Position numbers and translations under genes: made by a program. The notes under the pieces were generated by a model. It did no database searches and was not told where the DNA came from. It saw only the letters and a list, made by a program, of their open reading frames with translations. Of a DNA stretch of 64,000 nucleotides, positions 1 through 9,734 are shown piece by piece. Numbering within the stretch: the first letter of the stretch is position 1; every line of letters starts with the position of its first letter. This stretch comes from Prototheca cutis (taxonomy: Eukaryota > Chlorophyta > Trebouxiophyceae > Chlorellales > Chlorellaceae): the NCBI GenBank assembly GCA_002897115.2, contig BCIH01000005.1, positions 560,009 to 624,008 on the forward strand. The letters are read 5' to 3'.

Positions 1-1539
1 GTTTGCGGCCGCGTCATCCGCCGCTGCAGCGCTGGCGGCCAGCAGACGCACCGCCGCGGCGATAAACTGCTCCTTTTGCAGGTCAAAGGGTTCGCGACTG
101 GCCGTGCCCCCGACGACCTTGCGTGCCAGGCTTGGCAGCCAGTTGACCTCGACCAGGTGCGGCGTGAGAGCATCATCCATCAAGAAATCGATGCCCAGCA
201 CCTCGGCGTTGCCGCCCTGGTACCCAGGCAGCGCCGCGGCGACTGCGCGCTGATGTGGCAGCGAAGCCGCCAGTGCCGCAGCCACGGCCCGTCGCATGCA
301 CCGCCACACTGCATCACTGCTGCCGGCACCGTGCATGCCATCAATGTGCTCCCACAGCTGCGACAGTGCCCAGGGCTCTGCCGCCTCACGGTCCTGTTTC
401 CACAAATTGACCACCATAGACTCCATGCCATCGCTGGCGTTGCTGTCGCTGTCTTGCTGCTGCTGACCTTTGGCATCATCATGGGGGACAGTGGCGCTGG
501 GACCCGGCGACTGGTCATCGGGGTCCTGGACCACAGACCCGTCGTTGGCCGCAGTACCACCAGTACCACTATTCTTGTCACGCTGGGCGGAGCCAAAAAC
601 GACGACGCCGCCATCAAACAGGTATGCCCTGGCTGGGCTTGTGCCCCTGCTCAGGACCCAGAGCCGGACGTAGAAAGGGCGCCGGGCCACCAGCATCTGC
701 CCGTCCACAAACTTCTGCGCGACGACAAAGGCTTGGCGCATCTCCCCACGCGGTCCGTGCCGTTTCTCCAGGGCCATTTTCAGTGCACGCTCGCCTGGGA
801 CGATTGCGATGCCGCGGCCGCGGTGGGCCTCGCTCTTCAGTACCCAGGGCCGGCCGGGGCCGGCAGCCACCACCGCCCCCGCAAAGGACAGATAGTCGTC
901 AGGAAGCACAAATGCCCCAGGGACAAACGCCGCTGCGCCCCGCACGCCGTACGCAGCACGCATGGTGGAGATGAGCCTCGCTTTCTTCGTGACCGCCTGC
1001 GACCCGGGCGAGCAGCTCACCAACTGCCCCGCCCGCAGGTGGGTGCTCAAAGCTCGGTAGCATGCCTGTAGGATTGGGGAGGGTGCGGTGGGGAGTGAAA
1101 GCCGTTGTCGGACGATTGGCAGGGTGTATCCATAACCATTCGTATGGCGCATTGTCTGGAACACGACTGCACAAGCAGCAGACACCCGCCGTCCTGCTGC
1201 TGGTGCGTAGCACGACATACGCAGACACCCTCGCGTATCCTGCCTTTCACCCCTGCAACGCACGTCTCTGCCTGCCCAGTACACGTCCCAGGCTTTGTTG
1301 TCGTGCCACCCCTTTGGGGACAGGAAGCCGCCATGGGAGGTGCCTGCCAGTGTGGCCATGCCGCCGCTGGAAGCCAGGGCCTCCTTCAGCAACTCGGTCT
1401 CGCCCTCCGCAAAGTCGTGCTCGTCTATCCAAAACCGCAGCGGATCGGCGCGCGCACAGAGCGCCAACAACAAACCAAAAAAGGCTATACATACGATACA
1501 ACCATGGGAACCTGGTCTTTGGCTACGTGGCCACACCAT
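1..1539 (-). CDS. Tubulin-tyrosine-ligase-like (TTL family) protein, 3' end outside window
   Basis: The minus strand is open from an ATG at 1539 to the left edge. The C-terminal half has the ATP-grasp features of TTL enzymes: a stretch reading LPDDYLSF then WVLKSEAHRGRGIAIV (lysine and glycine-rich ATP loop), FYVRLWVL, and close to the edge VLGIDFLMDD...HLVEVNWLPSLA, the typical acidic metal-binding end. TTL-family members ligate amino acids (Tyr, Glu, Gly) to tubulin or other proteins. I read exon 1 as 1264-1539 and exon 2 as 1065 down to 1, joined in phase 0. The 198-nt intron is a multiple of three and has no stop, so a single-exon reading is also possible. The N-terminus holds a hydrophobic run (IAFFGLLLALCARA) that looks like a signal peptide or anchor, unusual for a cytosolic tubulin modifier. 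The substrate cannot be told from sequence. Confidence 0.8.
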   Translation of the reverse strand, partial: MVWPRSQRPGSHGCIVCIAFFGLLLALCARADPLRFWIDEHDFAEGETELLKEALASSGGMATLAGTSHGGFLSPKGWHDNKAWDVYWAGRDVRCRGERQDTRGCLRMSCYAPAAGRRVSAACAVVFQTMRHTNGYGYTLPIVRQRLSLPTAPSPILQACYRALSTHLRAGQLVSCSPGSQAVTKKARLISTMRAAYGVRGAAAFVPGAFVLPDDYLSFAGAVVAAGPGRPWVLKSEAHRGRGIAIVPGERALKMALEKRHGPRGEMRQAFVVAQKFVDGQMLVARRPFYVRLWVLSRGTSPARAYLFDGGVVVFGSAQRDKNSGTGGTAANDGSVVQDPDDQSPGPSATVPHDDAKGQQQQDSDSNASDGMESMVVNLWKQDREAAEPWALSQLWEHIDGMHGAGSSDAVWRCMRRAVAAALAASLPHQRAVAAALPGYQGGNAEVLGIDFLMDDALTPHLVEVNWLPSLARKVVGGTASREPFDLQKEQFIAAAVRLLAASAAAADDAAAN

Positions 1540-1989
1540 CTTGGATTTGTGGCGTGCACCCACCCGAGGCCTCCCGGCAAGGTCGGCCCGAAGCTATAAC
1601 GCCATGCGCCGCAATCACACAGGGTTTGGAAGAGGCACTACATTCAAAACTTCCTATGAAACCAAATGCAAATGCCGCACGCAATGTGTTGGAACTCCCA
1701 GCTTGTTTTTCTTGGTGAGCATATGTGTGCCGGGGGTGTCGGGCAGTGGAGGACGTCTCTGCCGGCCTCCTCCCACAAACCCTAAGGGAAGCGCACGGCG
1801 CTCGTGCGCACGCCGGCCACGCGAGGCTGGCCGGCTCCCACGCCTGGCCAGCCGCACGCTCCCTCGACGCGCTGTAAACCCATCCTCGCGGATCTCGTGG
1901 ACTGAAAAATACACAGTCAGGGGTTTACCCTCGGTTATCACTGTCTTGACTTCATCGGCCGCCACTTGCGGCGGGGAAGGCCCTGCACC

Positions 1990-2962
1990 ATGAGGGCTGT
2001 GGTGGCGCTCTTCCTGCTGGCCATGGCTGCGCCCGGGGCGCTGGCCCAGGGTGACCTGAGCATTGCCACGGAGGTCACCATCCTCTCCTCGTCCTGTCTC
2101 GATATGCTGGACCAGGTTTACGACTCCTACAGGCTGGCCGTGGAGCCGTACACTGCCGGCGGGTGCAACACGACCTGCCTGCAAAACTGCCTCCAAGTGG
2201 TCCAGGACGGTATTTACGCCAAGTACGGGCAGGACTGCCCCCTCCAGAGCGAGCTGACCTATTGCTTCAATGTGAGAAGGGTTTGTGGAGCCTGTCGTAC
2301 ACAAATCGAGGAGCCAGTTGCCCGGGAGATGTCTCCCAGATGCTTTGCTACAGATTGCACTGGGGGGGCCGCCAAGATGGAGGCTTGCGGAAACAACTGC
2401 TCCATCGACGTTGATGGGCTTTCTTCCACATACAATGGGATAGCTTTTCACAATCAGCTCCTAACAAACCCCACACTGCAGCGGTTCCCTGCCACGTGGG
2501 CGCAGTACGCCACCCTGTGCGGCCTGTTCACCTTCTCCAACGTGAGTAGGTCCTTGGTGAATGCCAGGGCTCTGTCAGGCCGCTGGGTGCACAGCTTGCA
2601 GGACCAACCCAATGCTGCAACAGGACTTTAGAGAATATTATTGAAACATGGGTTTTCTGCGTGACACAGCCAGTATTCTGTCGCGATCGCCGAATGAAAC
2701 CGTTCATGTCCGCACTCCCGACTACGCCACAGCCTTCTGCCGAGGCTGCTGCGGAGGCTGGCACCGTCGGCGTGCCCTACGTGTACAACGCCTCACGTGA
2801 AGTGGCGTGGAGTGCTCCCAATGCGCTGGACACCAACCTGCGCCGGCTCATGTCCCTGGACTCGGAGGCGGAGGCCGAGGGCGCCAACGCCGGCTGCTTC
2901 CCGGCCTTTGAGGACGTTGACTCCTTCCGCATCTGGATGAACGGCACCTACTGGTGGGTTCT

Positions 2963-3020
<58 letters not shown>

Positions 3021-3310
3021 GGTGGGTGGGTGGGTGGTGGGGGGAAGGATGCTGAGTTTCTAGGCAGGGAGGGAACATGCGGCTTGGACCCACATCATAG
3101 GGACGAAGCAGCGGGCGCCGACATTGCTGGACTTGTCGACACACCTGGGCATTCCCAAACGCCAACATGACTGAGAACCCTTGGCCACTCCCACTTTCCT
3201 CGTGCAGGAGTGAGGTGTACGATGCGCCCAGCAATGCTGGCGGCATCACCGTCTCCGTCTTCTTCTGGATTGCCCTGACGGCGCTCGGGTTCGGCACGCG
3301 CAAGGGCTGA
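1990..3310 (+). CDS. Small Cys-rich single-pass membrane protein, unknown function
   Basis: Four exons (1990-2271, 2482-2541, 2733-2953, 3208-3310) give 666 nt, that is 221 residues, with consistent phases. The start is chosen because it opens a clear signal peptide (MRAVVALFLLAMAAPGALAQ). The middle is Cys-rich (about six Cys in residues 25-95) and would be lumenal or extracellular, and a hydrophobic C-terminal segment (ITVSVFFWIALTALGFG) ends five residues before the stop. The topology is therefore type I with almost no cytosolic tail. I recognise no family. Intron 1 is 210 nt, a multiple of three and stop-free, so retention would add 70 residues with five further Cys. Intron 3 carries a long TG/GGGT tract directly after its donor. 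Confidence 0.7.
2964..3043 (+). repeat. (GT)n-(GGGT)n-Gn tract in intron
   Basis: A run of about 24 GT units passes into GGGT units and then poly-G. It starts about 10 nt after the donor of intron 3 of the gene at 1990-3310. Its reverse complement recurs next to acceptors in other genes of this window. Confidence 0.95.
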
Positions 3311-4171
3311 CGTCGTCTGCACGTTGCTCTGCCTTGCCCTCACCTGTCCAAGAGCGAGTTGTGCCGGCTCCAATCCCCCGAGCCACCAGGGATGCTGGCT
3401 GCCCTAATAAACACAATCGCGTTCCAAGCTTGTCCTGGCCACTCCAAGCTTACTCTCCAGCCACACGGATCTTCATCGCCTGGCATCTTCAAAAGTGATG
3501 GCGTCTCTGGTGGGAAGCATGGAGCCTATCCGCGCTGCGTGTGGACTGACTCGTCTCGATGTTGTCTGTTCATTGTAACCCCCCCCCTTTGCTGCCCGCG
3601 GCTTGCCCCTTCACTCCCCACAACAGCGCATTATTCATGTACTACAAGTGCTGTCGCTGCAGACGACCGTGCGGCAAGGCGCTTGACCCGATGCAAAGGG
3701 GAATCGGCAGCATGCGTGCGGCACAAACATCAAGTCAACAGAAGGGGGAGGGGACAAATGACGGGCGCCTGGCATCGCGGAAGAGCTCTGTATGTGCCTG
3801 GTTGTCTTGGACACTCAGAGCATGACCAGTTGGCACGGACACACCACACACATGTACCCGTCATTCTGACCTTTTATGCAGCGATGTGCTCGGATAGCTG
3901 CGAGTGCACCCACTTGTCATTGACATGCTGCCGCTATCCGGTCGTCCCCGGCTGTCAGGCCCTCGTGTCCTCTGTGTGCAACCCACCAGTCGGACAGGGC
4001 ACGAGCGATTGAGAGTCGCCACACGATTGCATCACAGCTGGCGCCGGACTCCTCGCAGTAGCATTCTTCTGCACGGGTTCCCTACCTCTATCGTATCAGT
4101 GCCAGGATCGAGTTGGCAGGTGATCAGTACCTGCCACCATCCAGCCAGGCAAAAGGCAAACCTTCCAACGC
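3311..4171. other. Intergenic, between two convergent 3' ends
   Basis: No coding signal is convincing here; open frames on both strands lack domains and splice logic. A TGTAA motif at 3574-3578, the usual green-algal polyadenylation signal, lies 264 nt after the stop of the upstream plus-strand gene and could serve it. The rest would be 3' UTR of the convergent pair. Confidence 0.5.
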
Positions 4172-6741
4172 CTAGTGCGCAGCGGCGGTGGGCGGCTGGC
4201 GTCTCGTCAGGGTTACCAGCGCATCGTGGGGGTAGATGGTCGGCAGGTAGATGTATTCGTCAGACTTTTCCGTGCGCCGACGGCTCCAGTCGCAGGTCGT
4301 GGACAGGATGGCCAGGAAGCACGTCAACTGGTTGATGGCATACTCCTTGCCTGTTTGTTTTTTGGCAGGTGAGAGTGGGTTCATGGGTGTACGTGTCAGC
4401 GGGCTTTCTGCGTTTGTCCAGTGCACAGACAAACAGAGATGTCGACACAGAAAACCTACAAGAGAACAAACGCCCTTGCCCCTCGCTTCCGACACGCGCG
4501 CGCGCGCGTACCAACACAGTAATGGGGTCCAAAGCCAAACGTGAGGAAGTTCTTGGCGTGCTTGATGTCCTCCTTGCGCTCCGGCCCGAAACGGTCGGGG
4601 TCAAACGCCTCTCCGTTGAGGAAGCCTTGGGTGTTTGCCGCGACGATGCTGGGCATGATCATGGTGCCCTTGGGCACGACGTAATCCGGCGTCAGCGCGT
4701 AGTCCGCGTAGGTATAGCTGGGCACCATCGGTGCGGGCGGGCGCCAGCGCAGCAACTCCTTCACCACCTGGCGCGTGTAGGTCATCTGGCCCAGCACCTC
4801 CCCTGTGATCGTCGCCGCGGGGTCGGGGCGCAGGGCCGCCTGCTCCTCGCGCACGCGGGCCAGGACGTCGGGCCGCTCGCACATCTGGGCAACGCACCAT
4901 GTCAGGCTCGCCGTGCTCGCATCCTGGCTGGCAAACAAGAAGTCCAGCATGGCATCAGCCATGCGGTGCATGGTGGTGTGGAGCGGGGGTGCCACGCCCT
5001 CGGCCTCGGCCTCGGCAATCTCCTCCAGGCACCGTGCCGCCCAGAAATCCATCAGGCAGCGGGGCTCGCCGCCAGACTTGATGTGTGCGACCGAACGCTC
5101 CGCGCAGCGCCCCAGGACGCTCAGGATGTACAGACGGCCCTGGCGTCCGCGCCAGACCGCTGTGCCGGGCAGGCACACGGGGAAGGCCAGGAACGCGTCG
5201 GTAATGTCACGGTACGCCTTGCTAAACTTCTCCTTCACCACGGGGTCATCCAGGTACGGGCCCACAAAAACCTCCTGACTCGTCATCTGGTTCATGTCGC
5301 GGCAGTAGTCGCGGATCTCACGCTCCCCAGAGGTTGCCAGCCACTCCTCGAGATGACGGCGGATGATGCTGTCCTGCAGCTCGACATACAGGCTCAGTGC
5401 CTTGCGCGTGAACAGTGACAAGAAAGACTTCCTGCAAGTTTTCATTTTTTTGTGGGGTGTGTGTGTGTGTGTGTGTGTGTGTTCACGTGTGTGTCGGAGG
5501 TATGTACATGTGGGCAAAACACGCACACAAACAGATGACAAACCTGATGTTCTTATGCTCGGGTCCGTGCATGAAGGCGAGGTTGTTGGGCCCCAGGATG
5601 TTCTTGGCGGAAGGGTGCAGCGTCATCAGCATCACCTCGGGGTCACAGATCTGCGGTTGGTCTTTGCCAAGGCCACAGTCAAGAGTGGAATTGCCGGAAA
5701 TACACTTGCTCGACGAGTTTCAGGCCATTGGTAGCCAGCCTGCGCACAAAGGGATCAGAGAATACCCCTCCTTCTGCCCCTCCCGCCCTGAGATCCTCTC
5801 CATCCGTCACTCACCCCCATGACCTCACGGCACTTGTCGGCGTCAGTCACAAACAGAATGAACTTTCCGACTAGGGAGTTGTAAGAGAATCCCGGGTCGG
5901 AGTAACTGCAGCGATGCGGGAGAAGGGGAAAAGGGGAATCCATCCGTGGATGCCATGATGGGAGGGCGCAGCAACCATCTCATGGACCAAATGCACACAT
6001 CTGTCAATCAACCGTGTGCTGTCATCAATCAATCACTACAAGCGTTATCAGAGTCCCTGAGTGCAACAGAATGCGTCCCGCAAAAAGACTCCCCCACCAC
6101 CATCAACAAAGAACAAGCCGCCGCTCACTAGCGCTGGCGGTTCCAGAAATCATAAGGGTTCATGACCATGTCCACGATACCACCCAGGATGGGCGTCACG
6201 CGGGAGGGACCAGGGATCAGCTTCCCACTCCGTGTCTGCCTGCGCAGCATCGGAAAGGGAGGCGGGGAGGATGGGGAATCACTGCTTGTGCACTGTAGAG
6301 ATCCAGCAAGTCATCCAGCCATCAATTGCCCCACTCAAGGACACCCCGGTCCGCCATCGCATACCTCTTGGTCTTGAAGCGCAGCTGCTCGTAGTACAGG
6401 TAGGTGGCGATGGCAAGCAAGATGCCCATGATCCACTGCGTGGCAGTGGGGGCTCCCAGTGCGGCGCTGATGAACCCGGGTCCTGCGGCGCCCTGCAATA
6501 ATCGTGGGAGGGTGTGCAAGGCAGGCTGATCGGGGGTGCTCAAACCCCATAAACCATAGGAGTCATGAACATCGCAGGCCCGAGAGGCCCAATCGGCCCA
6601 ATTCTGGCCCGGCGCCTCGGCGAAGCCGCAGACGCCGCGGCGTCCCAGACCTAGGGCCCAGGCCCAACCCATGGAGCACCGCACAACCGTGTGGGACCAG
6701 CTCTCTACACGCACCGCATCAAGAACCGTGGTCGTGCTCAT
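4172..6741 (-). CDS. CYP710: Cytochrome P450, CYP710-type sterol C-22 desaturase
   Basis: Seven exons (6715-6741, 6365-6492, 6129-6227, 5824-5905, 5544-5650, 4512-5431, 4172-4350) total 1542 nt or 513 residues, normal for the family, with all phases consistent. An N-terminal anchor (WIMGILLAIATYLYY) places it on the ER, followed by a proline hinge (KLIPGPSRV). The I-helix reads FLFASQDASTAS, the form typical of CYP61/CYP710 rather than of general P450s. ExxR is in VVKELLRW and the heme ligand Cys in FGFGPHYCVG, just before the last intron. CYP710/CYP61 enzymes insert the C-22 double bond of sterols, a late step to ergosterol or stigmasterol. The donor of exon 4 as modelled (GAG/gtcatgg) is weak; using the better-looking gtgagt seven bases on puts the reading out of frame. 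Family call is firm; exact substrate is inferred. Confidence 0.9.
5457..5482. repeat. (GT)n microsatellite in CYP710 intron
   Basis: On the coding (minus) strand this is a CA run followed by C/A-rich sequence leading to the acceptor at 5432, the arrangement also seen in the HDAC and TPP2 introns. Confidence 0.9.
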
Positions 6742-7486
6742 GATGGCAGGGCCCAGCGTCGTGCACTGAAATTCTGCGCCTGGGCGGCCAGCGGGCACGT
6801 CCACCCGTCGGACAGTGCTCGAACGTCCGTTTGAGAGAACAACAAGCTAGCCAGTTATTCCTGCAGCCAGCCAATAACACAAATTAAGAATTGTTTGTGC
6901 AGTTGGCGTTTGCAGCCGGTTGAACAGATGGAGGAGAGGATGACGCGCCTGGCTGTGCTTTGTACAAAAATGCATCGCTCTTTCGCCGACCTTCAAAAAA
7001 TGGGTAGCCGCGTGTCCTCGCGAATGACGGCCTGCATCGGGCATCGGGGCCGGCTGGGTGCGTGTCCCGGTTTCAAACTCCTTCCCCAACCGTTGAAATA
7101 CCCAGACCACCGGCCCAGTGACTGAAAACGTTGCATTCCCGCAATTTGGAGCATGATGAATTCTCGCTAGCCAGCCGAGCCAGGAGGATGGGCAAGGTGC
7201 TGTTGTGCCCTGTCCGGAATGTGTGATGTCCGTTTACGCCTGTGCTTTCAGTTGATGACGGCACGGAACACGATGGTTCACTCTATGCTGCATCCGGCTG
7301 ATGGTGCGATGGAAGCAAAAGAGTGAGATGGGATGACCCCAAATCTTGGGCGGAACCCCGAAGTCCTTAACATGGTCGCCAAGGATGCAACTCCATCCAG
7401 CATAAAAGCTGCCATGCTGCTCGCGGCGCCGCTCGAAAACATTTTGGGATCGACCCGGATTCACGTGAACGAGCCTCTAATCCGGC
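6742..7486. promoter_or_regulatory. Divergent intergenic region of CYP710 and HDAC
   Basis: About 745 nt separate two start codons that point away from each other, so both promoters should be here. I see no TATA box or recognisable operator and no reading frame with domain support. A short upstream HDAC exon cannot be excluded. Confidence 0.4.
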
Positions 7487-9491
7487 ATGCTCTCCCCATC
7501 ACCAGCTGCCGTCCCAGGAGATGACCGTCCCAGAGCCAAGGTCGTTGCAGCTGTGTCGGTTGCCGCATCCCACTGCCAGGAGGGGCATGTCGAACGCCCA
7601 CAGCGCATGAAGCACATTATAGATGTTCTGGAAAAGCGAAATCTCCTGAGTCGCCTGGGACAGGCGAGCTTTGGATAGTACTGTGTGGGTGTGGTACCGG
7701 AAACTTGGGCGCGTCCCAAGGTTATGGAAAACACCCTTTCAGGACTGGGGCCTGCCACACCCTGGGTCCCGGCACTTTTGAGCCACCAGCACATAATCAC
7801 TCCATGGAATGCAGGCGCCTGTTGGTAGCGTCGAGATCAGTGATGTGGAGGCAGCCATTGATGCCGTGCACACATACCGACAGGACCTCCTGCTCCGGAG
7901 CCAGGGCACAGATTGGACGGTGCCCACCATCGCTGTGGCAGATCACGACGACCCCGATGGGCAGACGTACATGACACCATCCTCCTACGACGCTGCGCTG
8001 CAGGCAAGGGTTGTGTGAGGGACAGCATTTGTTGTGTGGACAAGAGCAATTCTGTGCTGTAGCCCCACATAAAGAAGCGATTGGCTGGACACCGGGGGTG
8101 CCGGCTAGGTCGCATGCAGCAAGAAGACCGTCAACAATGGGTACCGGTCGTGGACGCCGGAATGGAAACAACTTGGTGTGGTGACAAATGAGAACTTCAA
8201 TTGCGCTTTCCTTTTGCCTTTACCCCGCTGCCCTTCCCATCGCCTTGCGCTGCCCTGTGGACAGGCAACGCGGTGCACGCTGGCGGTGCTTGAATCCGTG
8301 GTGAACCCTCCTGCCCCAGCACTGTTGGGAATCTCACTGGCGCGGCCGCCCGGGCACCATGCCACGCGGACAGGACCCCTGGGATACTGCCTGTTCAACA
8401 ACGTTGCGGTGGCCGCGCAGTATGCACGCGAACAGCTGGGCATCGGCCGTGTGGCCGTCGTGGACTGGGATGTGCACCATGGCAACGGCACGTGCCATGT
8501 TTTTGCCGCCGACCCCGAGGTTTTGGTGGTGGACCTGCATGAGGCATCGGCGATCTACTCCGAGCATCCCGCTCGCGTGGAGGACATGGGGACAGGTCCT
8601 GGCAAAGGGACCACAGTCAACATACCCCTCCCTCGTAAGCCAGTGGCACGTCGCTGTCCAGTAGGATGCTTGAGATGGGGGCTCAGTTGGGCCCACCATG
8701 TGGGGATGGTGTTGCAGGGTTGCTGTGGAAAGTTTGCTCACTTGTGATTGCTCACTTGTGATTTGAAGCAGGGCCTACAGCAACTGCTCCATCATCGATT
8801 TCCCCCTCGCATCGCAGGCGGCGCGGGCCATGCAGAAGTCCAGCACATTTGGCGGGCGGCGGTGGAGCCTGTGCTGCGGAGGTTCCGGCCGGGACTGCTG
8901 CTCGTGTCGGCCGGCTTTGATGCCCACCGGGATGACCCTTTCGGACTGCTGCAATACGAGACGGAAACGTACGCCTGGCTGGCCCAACAAGTCCGTCAGC
9001 TTGCCATCGAACTCTGTGGTGCGCTTGCTGCGGGGAAGGGGCAAAGGTGGTGGGGAACAGCACTGAGTGCATGGAGCTTAGGGTTGCGTTTGGATGGGCC
9101 ACCTTCACTGGGATCGACAATCTGCGCGAGATTGGCGAGTACTCAGACCCCAGAAACACTGGTGCTCATCCTTTTGCCCCCCGCCCCCCCCCCCAAGCAC
9201 ACACACAACACACAACACACAACACACAACACACACACACACACACACCGATCAGGGGGACGGCTGGTGGTCTGCTTGGAAGGGGGCTACAACACAGCAG
9301 CGACAGCAGAGTCGGTGGCCGCAGTAGTGAGCGTTCTTCTTGGAGACGGCGACAGTGACGGATCGCAGCCCACTCTTGTCCTGCGCGGGAACCCGGCAGA
9401 GCAGCAGGCAGCGGAGCCTGGTGCTCTTGAAAAAGATCCGGTCACCATTGAGACCCTGGTGGAAAAGCTCTCCCAAATCCATGGACTGTAA
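7487..9491 (+). CDS. Histone deacetylase superfamily protein (class II-like)
   Basis: Five exons (7487-7663, 7815-8003, 8265-8634, 8818-9018, 9256-9491) give 1173 nt or 390 residues. Diagnostic motifs appear in order: HCQEGHVERPQRM near the N-terminus, RPPGHHA (paired His), FNNVAVAAQYA, VVDWDVHHGNGT (zinc-binding Asp and His), LLVSAGFDAHRDDPFG and LEGGYN. The zinc site and the Asp-His relay look intact, so it should remove acyl groups from lysines of histones or other proteins, or act on small acylated amines. Introns 1 and 2 are GC-AG (CAG/gcgagc and CAG/gcaagg), each phase 0. The last intron has a long CA tract next to its acceptor. The start is the first ATG of the open frame; there is no obvious targeting peptide. 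The assignment to the superfamily is certain, the subclass is not. Confidence 0.9.
9183..9248. repeat. Poly-C and (CA)n/(CAA) tract in HDAC intron 4
   Basis: A C run passes into CA and CACAA units and ends 8 nt before the acceptor AG at 9254-9255. Confidence 0.9.
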
Positions 9492-9734
9492 CCCTTGTTG
9501 TCAGATGGTATGGTTTTGCCACAGGCATGCATTCTTTTTGGGATTGGCAACATGGCAACGAAATGCACCTGTCGAGTGGCGTAGTGAACAGTCGTTGTGT
9601 GGGCTGCTACTGCCGCAAGCGAACTGCAAGCAAACATACTCCTTTGGTTTGGCACGTCTGTCAGTCCGTCTGTTCCTCCGGCGCGACGCTCATCTGCCTG
9701 CATGCATTGCTCGGTCAATCAGTGATGCAGCTTA

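Noticed and set aside
1654..2451. 265-codon minus-strand frame over the gene at 1990
   Set aside because: Overlaps well-supported plus-strand exons and has no features of its own.
3359..4012. 217-codon plus-strand frame in the 3.3-4.0 kb gap
   Set aside because: No domain, odd composition, lies where two 3' UTRs are expected.
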